A DNA stretch of 64,000 nucleotides. Source: Clostridium tunisiense TJ. GTDB taxonomy: Bacteria; Bacillota; Clostridia; Clostridiales; Clostridiaceae. The DNA lies in the NCBI RefSeq assembly GCF_000300195.1, contig NZ_AMQH01000009.1, positions 277,306 to 341,305 of the forward strand, given 5' to 3'. Of this stretch, positions 18,046-27,649 are shown piece by piece. A program made the position numbers and the translations under genes. The notes under the pieces were generated by a model. That model saw only the letters and a list, made by a program, of their open reading frames with translations. It was not told the DNA's origin and ran no database searches. How positions within the stretch are numbered: the first letter of the stretch is position 1; every line of letters starts with the position of its first letter.

Positions 18046-18912
18046 TTATTCTTCATCATAAAAATCTAAAAAGGAATGCTTTTCTCCACCTTTTTCCCAA
18101 CCTAAGATAGCTTCCATATTAACATTTTCTGCTGCACGGAAAATGGATTTATCTACATCCTTAAAGTCTTCTTTTATCTTTTTAATCATGTCTTTAATTT
18201 CATAACGCTTGTTTCCTATTTTCTTTGCTGCCACCATACAAGCACAGTTAAGTGGCCATATCCCAGCATTTTGAGTAAATCTTTGTATATACTCTTCCTC
18301 CACATAATAGAGTGGACGAATAAGCTGTAATCCTTCAAAATTAGCTGCTTTAAGCTTTGGCATCATGGTTTTAAAGTTTCCTGCATAAAGCACATTAAGC
18401 ATTGTAGTTTCAATTACATCATTAAAATGATGTCCAAGAGCAAGCTTGTTACATCCAAGCTCCTGAGACTTGGCATAAAGAGAACCTCTTCTCATTCTTG
18501 CGCACATGTAGCAAGGATAATCCTTTGCAATTTTATCCACTACAGTAAAAATTCCAGATTCATATAGATGAATTGGTATATTTAAATAGTTACAATTATC
18601 TATAAGTAGCTCTTTAACTTGTGGATGGTAACCTGGGTCCATGGCAATGAATTCAACTTCAAATTTCATTTGACCATGTTTCTTTAACTCTTGAAATAAT
18701 TTTGCAAGAATCAAGCTATCCTTTCCTCCAGATATCCCTACAGCAATTTTATCGCCTTCTTCAACTAGCTTATAATCCTTTATTGCCTTTATAAACTTTG
18801 ACCAAACAGTCTTTCTATATGTCTTAACTAAACTTCTCTCTATTTCTTCAAGGGGTTTTCTTTCATTAAATGGTACTAGTATATCGCAACCGCTTCCTGC
18901 AATTTCGCTCAT
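18046..18912 (-). CDS. TtcA-like PP-loop ATPase, tRNA thiolation
   Basis: 288 residues from the ATG at 18912 (AGGAGTG eight bases upstream; a GTG at 18921 is also in frame). It contains the PP-loop SGGKDS at the start of an ATP pyrophosphatase domain and two CxxC-like pairs (YPCYMCARMRRG, LNCACMV) as in the TtcA family, which uses an iron-sulfur cluster to make 2-thiocytidine in tRNA. It ends EEYIQRFTQ...GNKRYEIKDMI, a normal family C-terminus. In anaerobes several TtcA-like paralogues exist, so the exact tRNA target is uncertain. Confidence 0.85.
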   Translation of the reverse strand: MSEIAGSGCDILVPFNERKPLEEIERSLVKTYRKTVWSKFIKAIKDYKLVEEGDKIAVGISGGKDSLILAKLFQELKKHGQMKFEVEFIAMDPGYHPQVKELLIDNCNYLNIPIHLYESGIFTVVDKIAKDYPCYMCARMRRGSLYAKSQELGCNKLALGHHFNDVIETTMLNVLYAGNFKTMMPKLKAANFEGLQLIRPLYYVEEEYIQRFTQNAGIWPLNCACMVAAKKIGNKRYEIKDMIKKIKEDFKDVDKSIFRAAENVNMEAILGWEKGGEKHSFLDFYDEE

Positions 18913-18948
18913 TGTTTTCACTCCTAATTAGTTGTGTTATATCTCTTA

Positions 18949-19123
18949 GGCATTTTCAAAAAATAAATAAGTCAGTATGTTTGTCTATTTTGAGTTATAC
19001 TGCGTCAACAGAACCCTTAGATATCTCTACTATCTGCGGAACCTGTTTCCTTGTCTGCACAAGCTTGCTTGTGAGCTCAAAATATCCTTCACATCTTTGA
19101 CTTGTTATTTATTTTCTAATGCC
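18949..19123. mobile_element. MITE-like element, 175 bp
   Basis: The two ends are imperfect inverted repeats of about 26 bp: the left end begins GGCATTTTCAAAAAATAAAT, and the right end, read in reverse complement, begins GGCATTAGAAAATAAATAAC; both continue to AAGTCA. The trinucleotide TTA flanks both sides, compatible with a 3 bp target duplication. An internal CACAAGCTTGCTTGTG palindrome lies at 19056-19071. There is no transposase. It sits between the PP-loop gene and the chemoreceptor terminator. Confidence 0.6.
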
Positions 19124-19214
19124 TTATTTCTTCAAATATTATAACACCTTTATTATAATTTGTCTTTGGAAAGTATTAGTTTTATCACAAAGGCTTCATT
19201 AATATTGTAAACTA

Positions 19215-19250
19215 AAAGAGCACAAGATATAATCCTGTACTCTTTTTTTC
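19215..19250 (-). terminator. Terminator of chemoreceptor gene
   Basis: AAGAGCACAAG pairs imperfectly with CTGTACTCTT around ATATAATC. T runs flank both sides, so it can work in either direction. It lies 30 bases after the chemoreceptor stop. Confidence 0.7.
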
Positions 19251-19279
19251 TCCCACCTACTCTATGAAGCTTTTTATAC

Positions 19280-21448
19280 CTATATAACAAAGTTACTGCT
19301 GGTATTTCGAAGTTGTTGACACAACTGTTTTAATTCTTCCGAAGCTGACTTTATGCTATCTATGTCATTAGCCTGTTCTAAAGTAGAGTTATTAACGCCC
19401 TCTGCAGTTGCTAGAGTCTCCTCAAAAACCTCTGCCACTACTTTGATTTTTTCATTCACTGCATCCTTATATTCTTCAATAGCTTCTATGTTTGTAGATA
19501 CCTTATTGATGTTTTTTTCTAGATTACCTATAGCTTTTGTAATATACTCAAAAACCTTAGAAGTATCCATCACACTTTTTTCTGTTTCTATGGATAAGTC
19601 TTTAGAAAGCTTTATATTCTCTAGAACCTCTTTAAAGGACTTCTTAATTTCTTGAACAATTTTACTTATACTTTCAGTAGACTTAGCACTTTCACTAGAA
19701 AGCTTTCTAACCTGATCTGCTACCACTTGAAACCCTCTTCCAGCTTCTCCCGCTCTTGCTGCTTCAATGGATGCATTTAGAGCTAGTAAGTTTGTTTCTT
19801 CTGTAATTCCTCTTATAGTATCACTTATCTTTGATATGTTACCGATATTCTCCACCAAGGAATTTGCTTTAGTCATTACCATTTCATTAGCTTTAATGTT
19901 TTTGCTGTAAATTTTGTTTAAATCTCTTACGGCATTTTCCCCTTGTGAACAATACTTTTTAACACCCTTAGAAGAACTGAGCATTTCCTGAGAATTGCTT
20001 ATGGTTTCATTCACTGCCGCTGTTAAAACTTCAGAGTTTTCAGCAGTATTTTTTACTATTTCACATTGTTCCCTTGCACTTTCAGAAATATAGTTAATGC
20101 CCTGAACTACAACTCTTGCGCTTTCATTGGTATTATTAATTGATTCTGAAAGTATATCTGCTGCCTGCTGTATTTTATTGCTACTATCCTTAACACTTCC
20201 TAACAGCAATACCATTTCATCAATCATTCCATTGGCACAGTCTACAATATTTGAAATTTCTAAGGAGGTATTGCTTTCTAACTTTAGCTTTGTAGTGAAA
20301 TCTCCTCTTTGAGTTCTTTTTAGCAATTCTTCTATTTTAGTTATTGGATTGGTAATATTTTTTGTAAATTTTATTCCTAATACAATTACCACCACCAATA
20401 ATATTACAACAATATATATAGGACCAAGAATTACTTCCTTTAACAACTTATTGTATTCCTCTGTTGGAATAAGTCCAATGGTGGTATATAAGCCTTTCTC
20501 ATTAATCTTTTTATATGCAAAGTAATCCTTCCCACTAAATTCTACTCTTACAAGCCCTGTTTCTTTACTCATTATCTCTTTAATATAAGGTTCTTCACCT
20601 AAGTTCTTTCCCATTAAATTTGTAATTCTACTAGACATGGTTACATGGTTATTATCCATTACTATGGCTAACCCTTTATCCCCTAAGGATACCTTTTCTG
20701 TAACTTCATTTATAGCTTCTAGTGTTATATCAAGGGCAAGAATTCCTAATGTATTTCCTGAAATATCTGTAACTGCTTTAGATAGTGTAACTACATTCTT
20801 ACTAGTTTTTTCATCCTTCCTAACCTGGGATACATACACCTTTGAAGTATTATTTTTAGCTTCCTTATACCAGGGTTGTACAACTAAAACATCAGTGTTC
20901 ACCTTTTTAAAGGGAAAAGAGTAATATTCATTATTATCGCTTAAGAAATATACTGTATTACACAGTTTATTGGAAGCTTTAAAGCTTTCCAAAGTTCTTA
21001 AAAGTCCATCCTTAGATTTATTAGTTTCATTCCCATCTACCACATAAGGATTGTTCGCTAACATAGCTAAATATTCGCTGTTTGCTTCAATAATGTTATA
21101 TATTCCTTCGTCTATCCTCGATACAGATTGGTCATACAGCTGTTTAAAATCTCTTTCCGTGCTTTCGGATAAATTAAAATACATAAATGAGCAAACTAGG
21201 ATAATCGGTATAATAGAAGTATAAATAAGAAGCTTTATTAGCTGATACCCTAATCCTTTTCTCCCTACTTTACCCCTGTTAATCTTAAATTTACCTAAAG
21301 TAAACTTCTCAGCTCTAACTCTGCTTAAGAAATTTTCATTTTCTACTTTTTCCCCATAACTTTTATCACTACTAGCTTTACTCAAAATATTAAACTTAAA
21401 TTTACTCTGCTTAACTCTTTCAAACGTCTGCTTTATGTTCATATCCAT
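19280..21448 (-). CDS. Methyl-accepting chemotaxis protein (dCache_1 sensor)
   Basis: 722 residues. An unusual basic cytoplasmic N-terminus of about 65 residues precedes the first membrane helix (about 68-92). A dCache-type extracellular sensor covers about 95-330, with a second helix at about 338-361. HAMP and a long helical signalling domain follow, with the hairpin tip [19 protein letters not shown], which contacts CheA and CheW. The ATG has GGGGGA upstream. The dCache domain suggests recognition of an amino acid or other small metabolite. No che genes are nearby, so it is a stand-alone receptor. Confidence 0.93.
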   Translation of the reverse strand: MDMNIKQTFERVKQSKFKFNILSKASSDKSYGEKVENENFLSRVRAEKFTLGKFKINRGKVGRKGLGYQLIKLLIYTSIIPIILVCSFMYFNLSESTERDFKQLYDQSVSRIDEGIYNIIEANSEYLAMLANNPYVVDGNETNKSKDGLLRTLESFKASNKLCNTVYFLSDNNEYYSFPFKKVNTDVLVVQPWYKEAKNNTSKVYVSQVRKDEKTSKNVVTLSKAVTDISGNTLGILALDITLEAINEVTEKVSLGDKGLAIVMDNNHVTMSSRITNLMGKNLGEEPYIKEIMSKETGLVRVEFSGKDYFAYKKINEKGLYTTIGLIPTEEYNKLLKEVILGPIYIVVILLVVVIVLGIKFTKNITNPITKIEELLKRTQRGDFTTKLKLESNTSLEISNIVDCANGMIDEMVLLLGSVKDSSNKIQQAADILSESINNTNESARVVVQGINYISESAREQCEIVKNTAENSEVLTAAVNETISNSQEMLSSSKGVKKYCSQGENAVRDLNKIYSKNIKANEMVMTKANSLVENIGNISKISDTIRGITEETNLLALNASIEAARAGEAGRGFQVVADQVRKLSSESAKSTESISKIVQEIKKSFKEVLENIKLSKDLSIETEKSVMDTSKVFEYITKAIGNLEKNINKVSTNIEAIEEYKDAVNEKIKVVAEVFEETLATAEGVNNSTLEQANDIDSIKSASEELKQLCQQLRNTSSNFVI

Positions 21449-21596
21449 AATGTTCCCCCAGCTACAATTTATTACATACTTATGTTCTCATAAATAAAAA
21501 GCTTTGTGGGGATTGTGTAGGGGGTTTAACTTGGATTAACTAAGAGATAACAAACTCGGGTTTTTGTAAAGTTTTTAAATAATTTTTAACCTAAAA

Positions 21597-21630
21597 ATAA
21601 AAAAGAGTAAGTTGTTAACCCTACTCTTTA
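21597..21630 (-). terminator. Terminator of small membrane protein gene
   Basis: AAAGAGTA (21602-21609) pairs with TACTCTTT (21622-21629). The minus strand continues with TTTTTTATTTTT. It lies 60 bases downstream of the 60-residue gene. Confidence 0.8.
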
Positions 21631-21689
21631 AGCTTATACAGTGTAGTTTAATATCTTATAAGGAACCTATACTCCTCCTAGTATTTTTT

Positions 21690-21872
21690 CTATACCTTTT
21701 TTGTAGATGTTTTTCTCATGCTTACATAATGTGTATATGAGCTTACTGTAAGTACCACTAAGGCTACAATGTGAAAGGTATTTCCAAAACCACTGGTTCT
21801 ACTGGTGATAAAAGAATACCCAAGCCAAACTACACATAAAACATTTATTATTAAGGATATTTTATTACTCAT
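21690..21872 (-). CDS. Small two-helix membrane protein
   Basis: 60 residues with two hydrophobic stretches (ISLIINVLCVVWLGYSFI and FHIVALVVLTVSSYTHYV) joined by a short polar turn, and a basic C-terminal tail (MRKTSTKKV). A strong AAAGGAGGTG site precedes the ATG, and a terminator follows, so it is a real single-gene transcript. I do not recognise the family. The positive-inside rule places the C-terminus in the cytoplasm. Confidence 0.75.
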   Translation of the reverse strand: MSNKISLIINVLCVVWLGYSFITSRTSGFGNTFHIVALVVLTVSSYTHYVSMRKTSTKKV

Positions 21873-22125
21873 CCAAACACCTCCTTTAACCCTAAACCCG
21901 CATAAACACTATATCTTGCTATATTCTTATCTAGATGTCTAGATATATTTATTTCTTCCTGTGCTACCTGCTTTTAATTATCTAAGTTTTATATAATCTA
22001 AAACTTAATAACTTATATATTAGGTTTGGAAAATAATCAATGGTCAATATGAAGCCTTTATGTATAATTTACTTGCTTGAAAAATTAAGCAAGCGAGCCT
22101 TCTCCTTATGGTAATATTACATTTA
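21873..22125. other. Intergenic, no supported feature
   Basis: It holds the promoter of the 60-residue membrane protein gene. Near 21943 there is a short TCTAGA-like palindrome (ATCTAGATGTCTAGAT). Nothing else was recognised. Confidence 0.3.
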
Positions 22126-22172
22126 ATAAAAAGTTGTTACATAACTAACTATGCAGTTAGCTATGTAACAAC
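22126..22172 (-). terminator. Strong terminator of lipoprotein gene
   Basis: A stem of about 18 bp (AGTTGTTACATAACTAAC with GTTAGCTATGTAACAACT, one mismatch) has a TATGCA-type loop. On the minus strand it is followed by TTTTTATT. Confidence 0.9.
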
Positions 22173-22200
22173 TCCTAAACTACTAATTAATGCTAGTCGC

Positions 22201-23571
22201 TTAATTATTTATCGAAACATCACTTTCTGAGTCTTTTATTATAATTATATATTGAAAATAATCTGTGGTTACACCATCCTCTGCTTTTCCATATTCATCC
22301 TTAACAAAGTCCCATTTTAATTCTTTACTATAGGGAGAATTATTATTATTAAGTTTTATTAAAGTGTGATTACTCTTGATAACCTCATCCATAACTTTGT
22401 TGCTTTTATAATTAGAAAATAGCTCTGCATGCCCAGACATGCTTGTGAAACATTTATCATAAAAGGTGGTTATGGTTAATATTTTCCCTTTTAGTGGACT
22501 TCCTTCTTTATTCAGCTGAGCAGCAAAGTTATTAGTTTTAATACCTTTTGCAGATAGGACTTCCTTTTGATAAGTATGCATATCACCCCATTTACCAAAG
22601 TACTTTCCCTTTGGTAGCTTTTCATAGAGTATATTGAAATTTTCAGCAATTTTTAAGTCTCTAATACGCAAAATCTCTGCAAAATCATTAGTTTTTACAT
22701 AATTTATTGCATTCTCTTGAACTTCTATATAATCTCTTAAATTTTTAAGTACATAGTTAAATTCAAAGTAATCTTCTTTCAGTATATTTTCATAAGAAGA
22801 CTTCTTTTCTTCTATACTTTTATAAAGCGTTGTAAACTTTTCTATATTCTCCTTTAAATAAGTATCCACATATTTTTCCTTATTACTCTGATTCTCTTCC
22901 AAATTAGAAAAGGTTTCTATATAGGACTTATACTCTTTAAGTAAAGTTAGATCACCTTTCATGTCCACAGGTAAATCCTTTAAAGAAAGAACATCTATAA
23001 GATAGTTAACGTTATTGTCTATATTTCCTATATCAGGTGCAACTACTTGAATTTTATCTTCTTGTTTTAAAGTTTTATTATACTCATAAAGTTTCTTCCA
23101 AAATTCTGACTCTTGTTTAGTGTTAATTAATTCACTAATAAGTTTTTCATCTCCCGTATTTAAGTATTCGTTATACCTTTTTCCTGCTAAATAAGAGGTT
23201 TCCCATAATAAATATTTAAAGTTAGTCTTTTGTTTAAAGTATTTTAAAAGTTTCCATTGTACATTAAGATTATCTTTTACATAATGAGATTCACCAATTA
23301 AAAATATTTCTTTGTCCTTAGTATCCTTTTCTAACAGTTTAAGAGTTGAAAATTTATCATTATCCTCAATATCTAAGGCTGCAGTATTCTTCTTTAAGTA
23401 ATTGCTATATACCTTATCCTCTAAAGCACCACCCTTACCTGCTTCCCCCTGTGAAAAAGCACTTTCTTCACTACCTTTTTTATCAGCTTTATTCCAACAT
23501 CCTACAAGTATTACAGATAAGGAAATAAGAACAGCTAATAAAACTCCCCTTTTAAACCAAAATTTACCCAT
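22201..23571 (-). CDS. Lipoprotein with erythromycin-esterase/ChaN-like (Tiki superfamily) fold
   Basis: 456 residues from the ATG at 23571 (GGGGGAG upstream). The signal peptide ends in VILVGC, so it is an anchored extracellular lipoprotein. Past a Glu/Gly-rich linker come motifs arranged as in the EreA/ChaN superfamily: FLIGESHYVKDN (GExxH), LLWETSYLAGKRYNEYL, VVAPDIG and KWGDMHTY. The central part is helical and lysine-rich. EreA proteins hydrolyse macrolide lactones and ChaN binds haem, but similarity here is at the motif level only, so I do not infer resistance. It is monocistronic with a very strong terminator. Confidence 0.65.
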   Translation of the reverse strand: MGKFWFKRGVLLAVLISLSVILVGCWNKADKKGSEESAFSQGEAGKGGALEDKVYSNYLKKNTAALDIEDNDKFSTLKLLEKDTKDKEIFLIGESHYVKDNLNVQWKLLKYFKQKTNFKYLLWETSYLAGKRYNEYLNTGDEKLISELINTKQESEFWKKLYEYNKTLKQEDKIQVVAPDIGNIDNNVNYLIDVLSLKDLPVDMKGDLTLLKEYKSYIETFSNLEENQSNKEKYVDTYLKENIEKFTTLYKSIEEKKSSYENILKEDYFEFNYVLKNLRDYIEVQENAINYVKTNDFAEILRIRDLKIAENFNILYEKLPKGKYFGKWGDMHTYQKEVLSAKGIKTNNFAAQLNKEGSPLKGKILTITTFYDKCFTSMSGHAELFSNYKSNKVMDEVIKSNHTLIKLNNNNSPYSKELKWDFVKDEYGKAEDGVTTDYFQYIIIIKDSESDVSINN

Positions 23572-23768
23572 TACATCTCCCCCATTTTTATACCCCATGG
23601 TTATTTTAGATTTTAGCCTTCCATTAAGAAGTTTCTTTTCTCTTTATATGTTTATACTTACATTCACATATACTTATTCTTTAGTTGCTTTAATATTACA
23701 TAGCTAATCTCATAAGTTATTATGACTATTTTACCACTTATGTAATTTTATTCAAGTACAATTCTCCA

Positions 23769-24710
23769 TTATAAGTAGTTAAAAAGCACCATATATATTG
23801 GAATAAATATTAAACTAAGTGCTGTAGTTAATGTACAGAGTACAGTAGCTTCTTTATAGTCTCCTCCATAGGCTTCTGTTACTATAGCAGACTGGGTCAT
23901 AACTGGCATGGCTGCTTCAAGAATAAAAACTTTTTTCATAAGAATAGGAAAGCTAAATCCTCCTATAATAAGAAACATCACTAAAGGAGCTAAGATAAAC
24001 CTTCCAAGTACCACCGCTACTGTTTCCCTGTTAAATCTAATAGATTTTCTATCTAATCTTGTTAAGGTTATTCCCATAAAGAAAATAGAAAGAGGAGTTG
24101 TAAGACTTCCCACATAGCTACAAGCTGATAAGAAAAACTTAGGCAGTCTTATATCTAAAAGAATTAAAATAACTGAAATTATAAAAGTAATGATTGGTGG
24201 AGTAATTATATTTTTTAAAGAGTCTAATGAGAAAATATTAGCAGATACTTGTCCGCTATCCTTTTTAATACCATATACTCCTAGTGTCCAAAAAAATAAG
24301 GTATTGGTTATGTAATAAAGAAGCACAAACTGAGTGCTTTCCCCTCCAAATAATGCTGTATTCACTGGTAGTCCTATGAATATAGTGTTGGATAGTCCAA
24401 ACATAACGCTAAAAAGCCCTCTTTTATTCTTCTTTACCTTAAGAATTCCTCCAAGAATATGGCCAACTCCATAGCAAATTATCATGTTAAGAAAAGCTAG
24501 TCCAATACCTAAAGAAGAGGTTGTTAAAACATCCTTTGTGAAGGAGGAAGTTAAGTTTACTATCATAAAGGCAGGAAGAGAAACTTTCGTTACAATCTTA
24601 GAAAATAGCTTTCCAGTATTTTCATCAAACCAACCTTTTTTAGTTAAAACTACTCCTAAAGCAACCATTATAAATATGGTTAAAACACTTTGTAATGCAT
24701 CAAGTATCAT
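23769..24710 (-). CDS. AEC-family transporter
   Basis: 313 residues, ten predicted membrane helices, and the usual split of five plus five. It begins with a helix containing FIMVALGVVLTKKGWFDE, typical of the auxin efflux carrier superfamily. The second half has LPVNTALFGG and AMPVMTQSAIVTEAYGG, also conserved in bacterial members, which move malate, malonate or other organic acids. AAAGGAG lies before the ATG. The substrate cannot be specified. Confidence 0.88.
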   Translation of the reverse strand: MILDALQSVLTIFIMVALGVVLTKKGWFDENTGKLFSKIVTKVSLPAFMIVNLTSSFTKDVLTTSSLGIGLAFLNMIICYGVGHILGGILKVKKNKRGLFSVMFGLSNTIFIGLPVNTALFGGESTQFVLLYYITNTLFFWTLGVYGIKKDSGQVSANIFSLDSLKNIITPPIITFIISVILILLDIRLPKFFLSACSYVGSLTTPLSIFFMGITLTRLDRKSIRFNRETVAVVLGRFILAPLVMFLIIGGFSFPILMKKVFILEAAMPVMTQSAIVTEAYGGDYKEATVLCTLTTALSLIFIPIYMVLFNYL

Positions 24711-24843
24711 TTTAATTCTCCTTTATTTTGAGTTTCTATACCATTATAAATATTTCTTTTATCTATACTTAATAATTTATCTTGAAAAATTCTAATTTCA
24801 TAATTAATTATCTTAGAGTTAGTAAGTGTAACTGAAGAGACAG

Positions 24844-24864
24844 GCAAAACTACTTTTTAGTTTT
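24844..24864. other. Small hairpin between AEC gene and topB
   Basis: CAAAACTA pairs with TAGTTTTG around CTTTT. Too small and uncommitted to assign a function; it may be part of the AEC leader. Confidence 0.3.
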
Positions 24865-24909
24865 GTATCATAATGTAATAGTATCAAAGATTATCATTAA
24901 GAAGCAAGT

Positions 24910-24957
24910 TTAAAGAGCCTTAAGCACCGTAGTAGTACTTAAAGCCCTTTTTCTTTT
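24910..24957 (-). terminator. Probable topB terminator
   Basis: GAGCCTTAAGCAC pairs with GTACTTAAAGCCC, allowing G-U pairs, right after the topB stop codon. The U tract on the minus strand is short (CTCTTTAAA), while the plus strand has a better T run. Confidence 0.5.
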
Positions 24958-24959
24958 CA

Positions 24960-27149
24960 TTATTTAAAATTCTTTAAAAGATCTGCAAAGGGATTATTGA
25001 AATCCTCTTCTGCTTCCTTCTTCATCTTTCTCATTAGGTTATTTACTTCTTTTTTGTTTACCTTGTCAGATTTTTCAAATCTTTTGTTAAATACAGCTAC
25101 TTTTTCTCTAAAGTTACAGTTGCTATTTGGGCAAGCATAAATTTGTCCTTCACCCTCACCTCTAATTTCTAATCTCTTTTTACATTCAGGACATCTTGCA
25201 TTAGTAACCCTAGCTACTCCCTTTCTGTAACCACATTCTCTATCTTGGCAAACTAGCATTTTACCTTTCTTGCCGTTGACCTCAAGCATGTACTTGCCAC
25301 ATTCAGGGCACTTGTTTCTAGTCATATTATCATGCTTAAATCTTTCTTCACTACTTTTTATTTCATTAACTACCTGTTTAGCATAGTTTTTCATTTCATT
25401 GATGTAGGTATCTTTGTTGAGGTTCCCCTTAGCAATTGCAGCTAATTTTTGCTCCCACTGTGCTGTTAAGGTTGGTGATTTTAAATCTTCTGGAACTAGC
25501 TCTAAAAGCTGCTTTCCCTTTGAAGTTATGAAGATATCCTTACCTCTTTTTTCTATAACAAAGGTGTTAAATAGCTTTTCTATAATATCTGCACGAGTTG
25601 CAACGGTACCAAGTCCCCCTGTTTCTCCTATGGTTTTCTTTAAGGCACTATTTTCTGTATCCATATACTTCACTGGATTTTCCATGGCTGAAAGCAGTGT
25701 TCCTTCATTAAAAGGAGCTGGTGGCTTAGTGTCACCTTTAGTTTCTGTTAGAGATATAACCTTTAGCATGTCTCCCTTATTTAAGTTAGGCATGATTTGC
25801 TCTCTTATATCTTCTTTACCATCATCCTCATCAAAACTATTGTCATAAACTTCTTTCCAGCCTTGAGCTAGTATAACCTTACCTTTTGCAATGAAGTGTT
25901 CCCCACCAATGCTAGCTGTCACTGATATTTGATTATATTCAAAAGGTGGATATAAAACTGCTAAGAAACGTTTTACTACTAGGTCATAAATCTTTCTTTC
26001 CTTATCATTGAAAGCACTTAAATCTGGTACTTCTTCTGTAGGAATTATAGCATGGTGATCTGAAACCTTGCTGTTATCTACAAAGGACTTGTTTCCTTTA
26101 ATAGAACCCTTTAACACTTTAAAGGCCACCTTTGAATAAGGTCCTACAGCTACAGCCTTAACTCTATCCTTTAATGTATCTACTATATCTGTTGTTAGGT
26201 ATCTTGAATCTGTTCTAGGATAAGTTAGAACCTTATGACTTTCATATAACTTTTGCATAATAGACAAGGTTTCCTTTGCTGAAAAACTAAATATTCTATT
26301 TGCATCACGTTGAAGCTCTGTTAAATCATAAAGTCCTGGTGCAAAGGATTTTTTATCTGTCTTACTTACTTCAATAACTTCAGCATCCTTATTTCGTAAG
26401 CTTCCCATTATTTTATCTCTTTTTTCTCTATCAAAGGTTTTAACATCCTTTGATTTGCTATCTTGCCATACAAGTTTTATATCTTTAGTGTTAGCAGTAA
26501 TTCCATAATAGCTCTTAGGTTTAAAGTTTTGTATTTCTTCTTCTCTTCTGGCAATTATAGCAAGGGTTGGAGTTTGAACTCTACCACAGGATAATTGGGC
26601 ATTATACTTACAAGTTAGAGCACGAGTAGCATTAATTCCAACTACCCAATCTGCCTCTGAACGAGCAACAGCAGACGCATAAAGATTTTCATAATCCTTC
26701 CCTGGTCTTAGTTTACTAAAGCCCTCTTTAATTGCCTTATCTGTAACTGAGGAAATCCAAAGTCTTTTTAAAGGTTTTTTAACTCCAGCTTTTTCAATTA
26801 TCCATCTAGCAACTAACTCTCCCTCACGACCAGCGTCTGTTGCTATAACAATTTCAGTCACATCTTTTCTATTCATTTGCTCTCTAACTGCTGAAAACTG
26901 CTTTCCACTTTGCTTTATAACCACTAATTTTAAATATTTAGGAAGCATTGGTAGATCTTCAATTCTCCAAGACTTATATTTTTCATCATAAGCCTCTGGG
27001 TCTGCTAAAGTTACGAGATGACCTAAAGCCCAAGTAACTATGTACTTATCTCCTTCTAAATATCCATTGCCTTTTTTATTACAGTTTAAAACTCTAGCTA
27101 AATCCCTTCCCACAGAAGGCTTTTCAGCAAGAACTAATATTTTACTCAT
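24960..27149 (-). CDS. topB: DNA topoisomerase III
   Basis: 729 residues, close to the Bacillus enzyme. The TOPRIM domain starts the protein (LVLAEKPSVGRDLA) and has the metal-binding IATDAGREGEL. The catalytic tyrosine is in LTYPRTDSRYL near residue 310. Two C-terminal zinc-ribbon repeats (CPECGKYM...CGYR and CPECKKRL...CNF) precede a basic tail. It is a type IA enzyme that decatenates replication and recombination intermediates through a single-strand break. It is encoded alone, without the plasmid-transfer neighbours seen with mobile topB copies, so it is probably the chromosomal housekeeping gene. Confidence 0.96.
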   Translation of the reverse strand: MSKILVLAEKPSVGRDLARVLNCNKKGNGYLEGDKYIVTWALGHLVTLADPEAYDEKYKSWRIEDLPMLPKYLKLVVIKQSGKQFSAVREQMNRKDVTEIVIATDAGREGELVARWIIEKAGVKKPLKRLWISSVTDKAIKEGFSKLRPGKDYENLYASAVARSEADWVVGINATRALTCKYNAQLSCGRVQTPTLAIIARREEEIQNFKPKSYYGITANTKDIKLVWQDSKSKDVKTFDREKRDKIMGSLRNKDAEVIEVSKTDKKSFAPGLYDLTELQRDANRIFSFSAKETLSIMQKLYESHKVLTYPRTDSRYLTTDIVDTLKDRVKAVAVGPYSKVAFKVLKGSIKGNKSFVDNSKVSDHHAIIPTEEVPDLSAFNDKERKIYDLVVKRFLAVLYPPFEYNQISVTASIGGEHFIAKGKVILAQGWKEVYDNSFDEDDGKEDIREQIMPNLNKGDMLKVISLTETKGDTKPPAPFNEGTLLSAMENPVKYMDTENSALKKTIGETGGLGTVATRADIIEKLFNTFVIEKRGKDIFITSKGKQLLELVPEDLKSPTLTAQWEQKLAAIAKGNLNKDTYINEMKNYAKQVVNEIKSSEERFKHDNMTRNKCPECGKYMLEVNGKKGKMLVCQDRECGYRKGVARVTNARCPECKKRLEIRGEGEGQIYACPNSNCNFREKVAVFNKRFEKSDKVNKKEVNNLMRKMKKEAEEDFNNPFADLLKNFK

Positions 27150-27460
27150 AAAAACATCCTCTCAATTTATGTAGATTTCATATATAAGTTAAGTCTTGAA
27201 TTTCATTCCCTATATAAAGTAATTTTGTTTCTAGTTTAAATTATAACTTTCTTTTATAATACTAACACAAATAAAATATTTAAGAAACAACGGGACACTG
27301 TTAACACTTTATTCACACCTTTGCCACCTAATTGAAATATAGCAACTGTAATATACTAGTCATAGAATATGTATTCTAGAAGTTAACCCCTAAACCCAAA
27401 TCGCTCCTTTTAGCTATAATTAAGTTAGTACCCTAACCCTGCTAACCTAATTATAAGTAA
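27150..27460. other. Intergenic, topB promoter side
   Basis: AT-rich, no gene. No recognised riboswitch or repeat. Confidence 0.3.
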
Positions 27461-27510
27461 AAAAAGTTACTAGAAAGTACTAAATAAACTATCTTTCTAG
27501 TAGCTTTTTT
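27461..27510. terminator. Bidirectional terminator downstream of patatin gene
   Basis: GTTACTAGAAAG (27466-27477) pairs with CTTTCTAGTAGC (27493-27504), with A7 on the left and T7 on the right. Confidence 0.85.
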
Positions 27511-27649
27511 TATGTCTGAATTTATATACCTTTATTTCTCATATTAACCATTTCCTATTTATCATTACTATAATAATCATATCATTCACTATAGCCAATA
27601 TTATCTTAAGTAATCTTAATATGTGTAATCCTTATTTTGCTTTATTTCC

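Noticed and set aside
25414..25848. 144-codon plus-strand ORF opposite topB
   Set aside because: It is an antisense shadow of a strongly conserved gene, with no ribosome binding site or domain.
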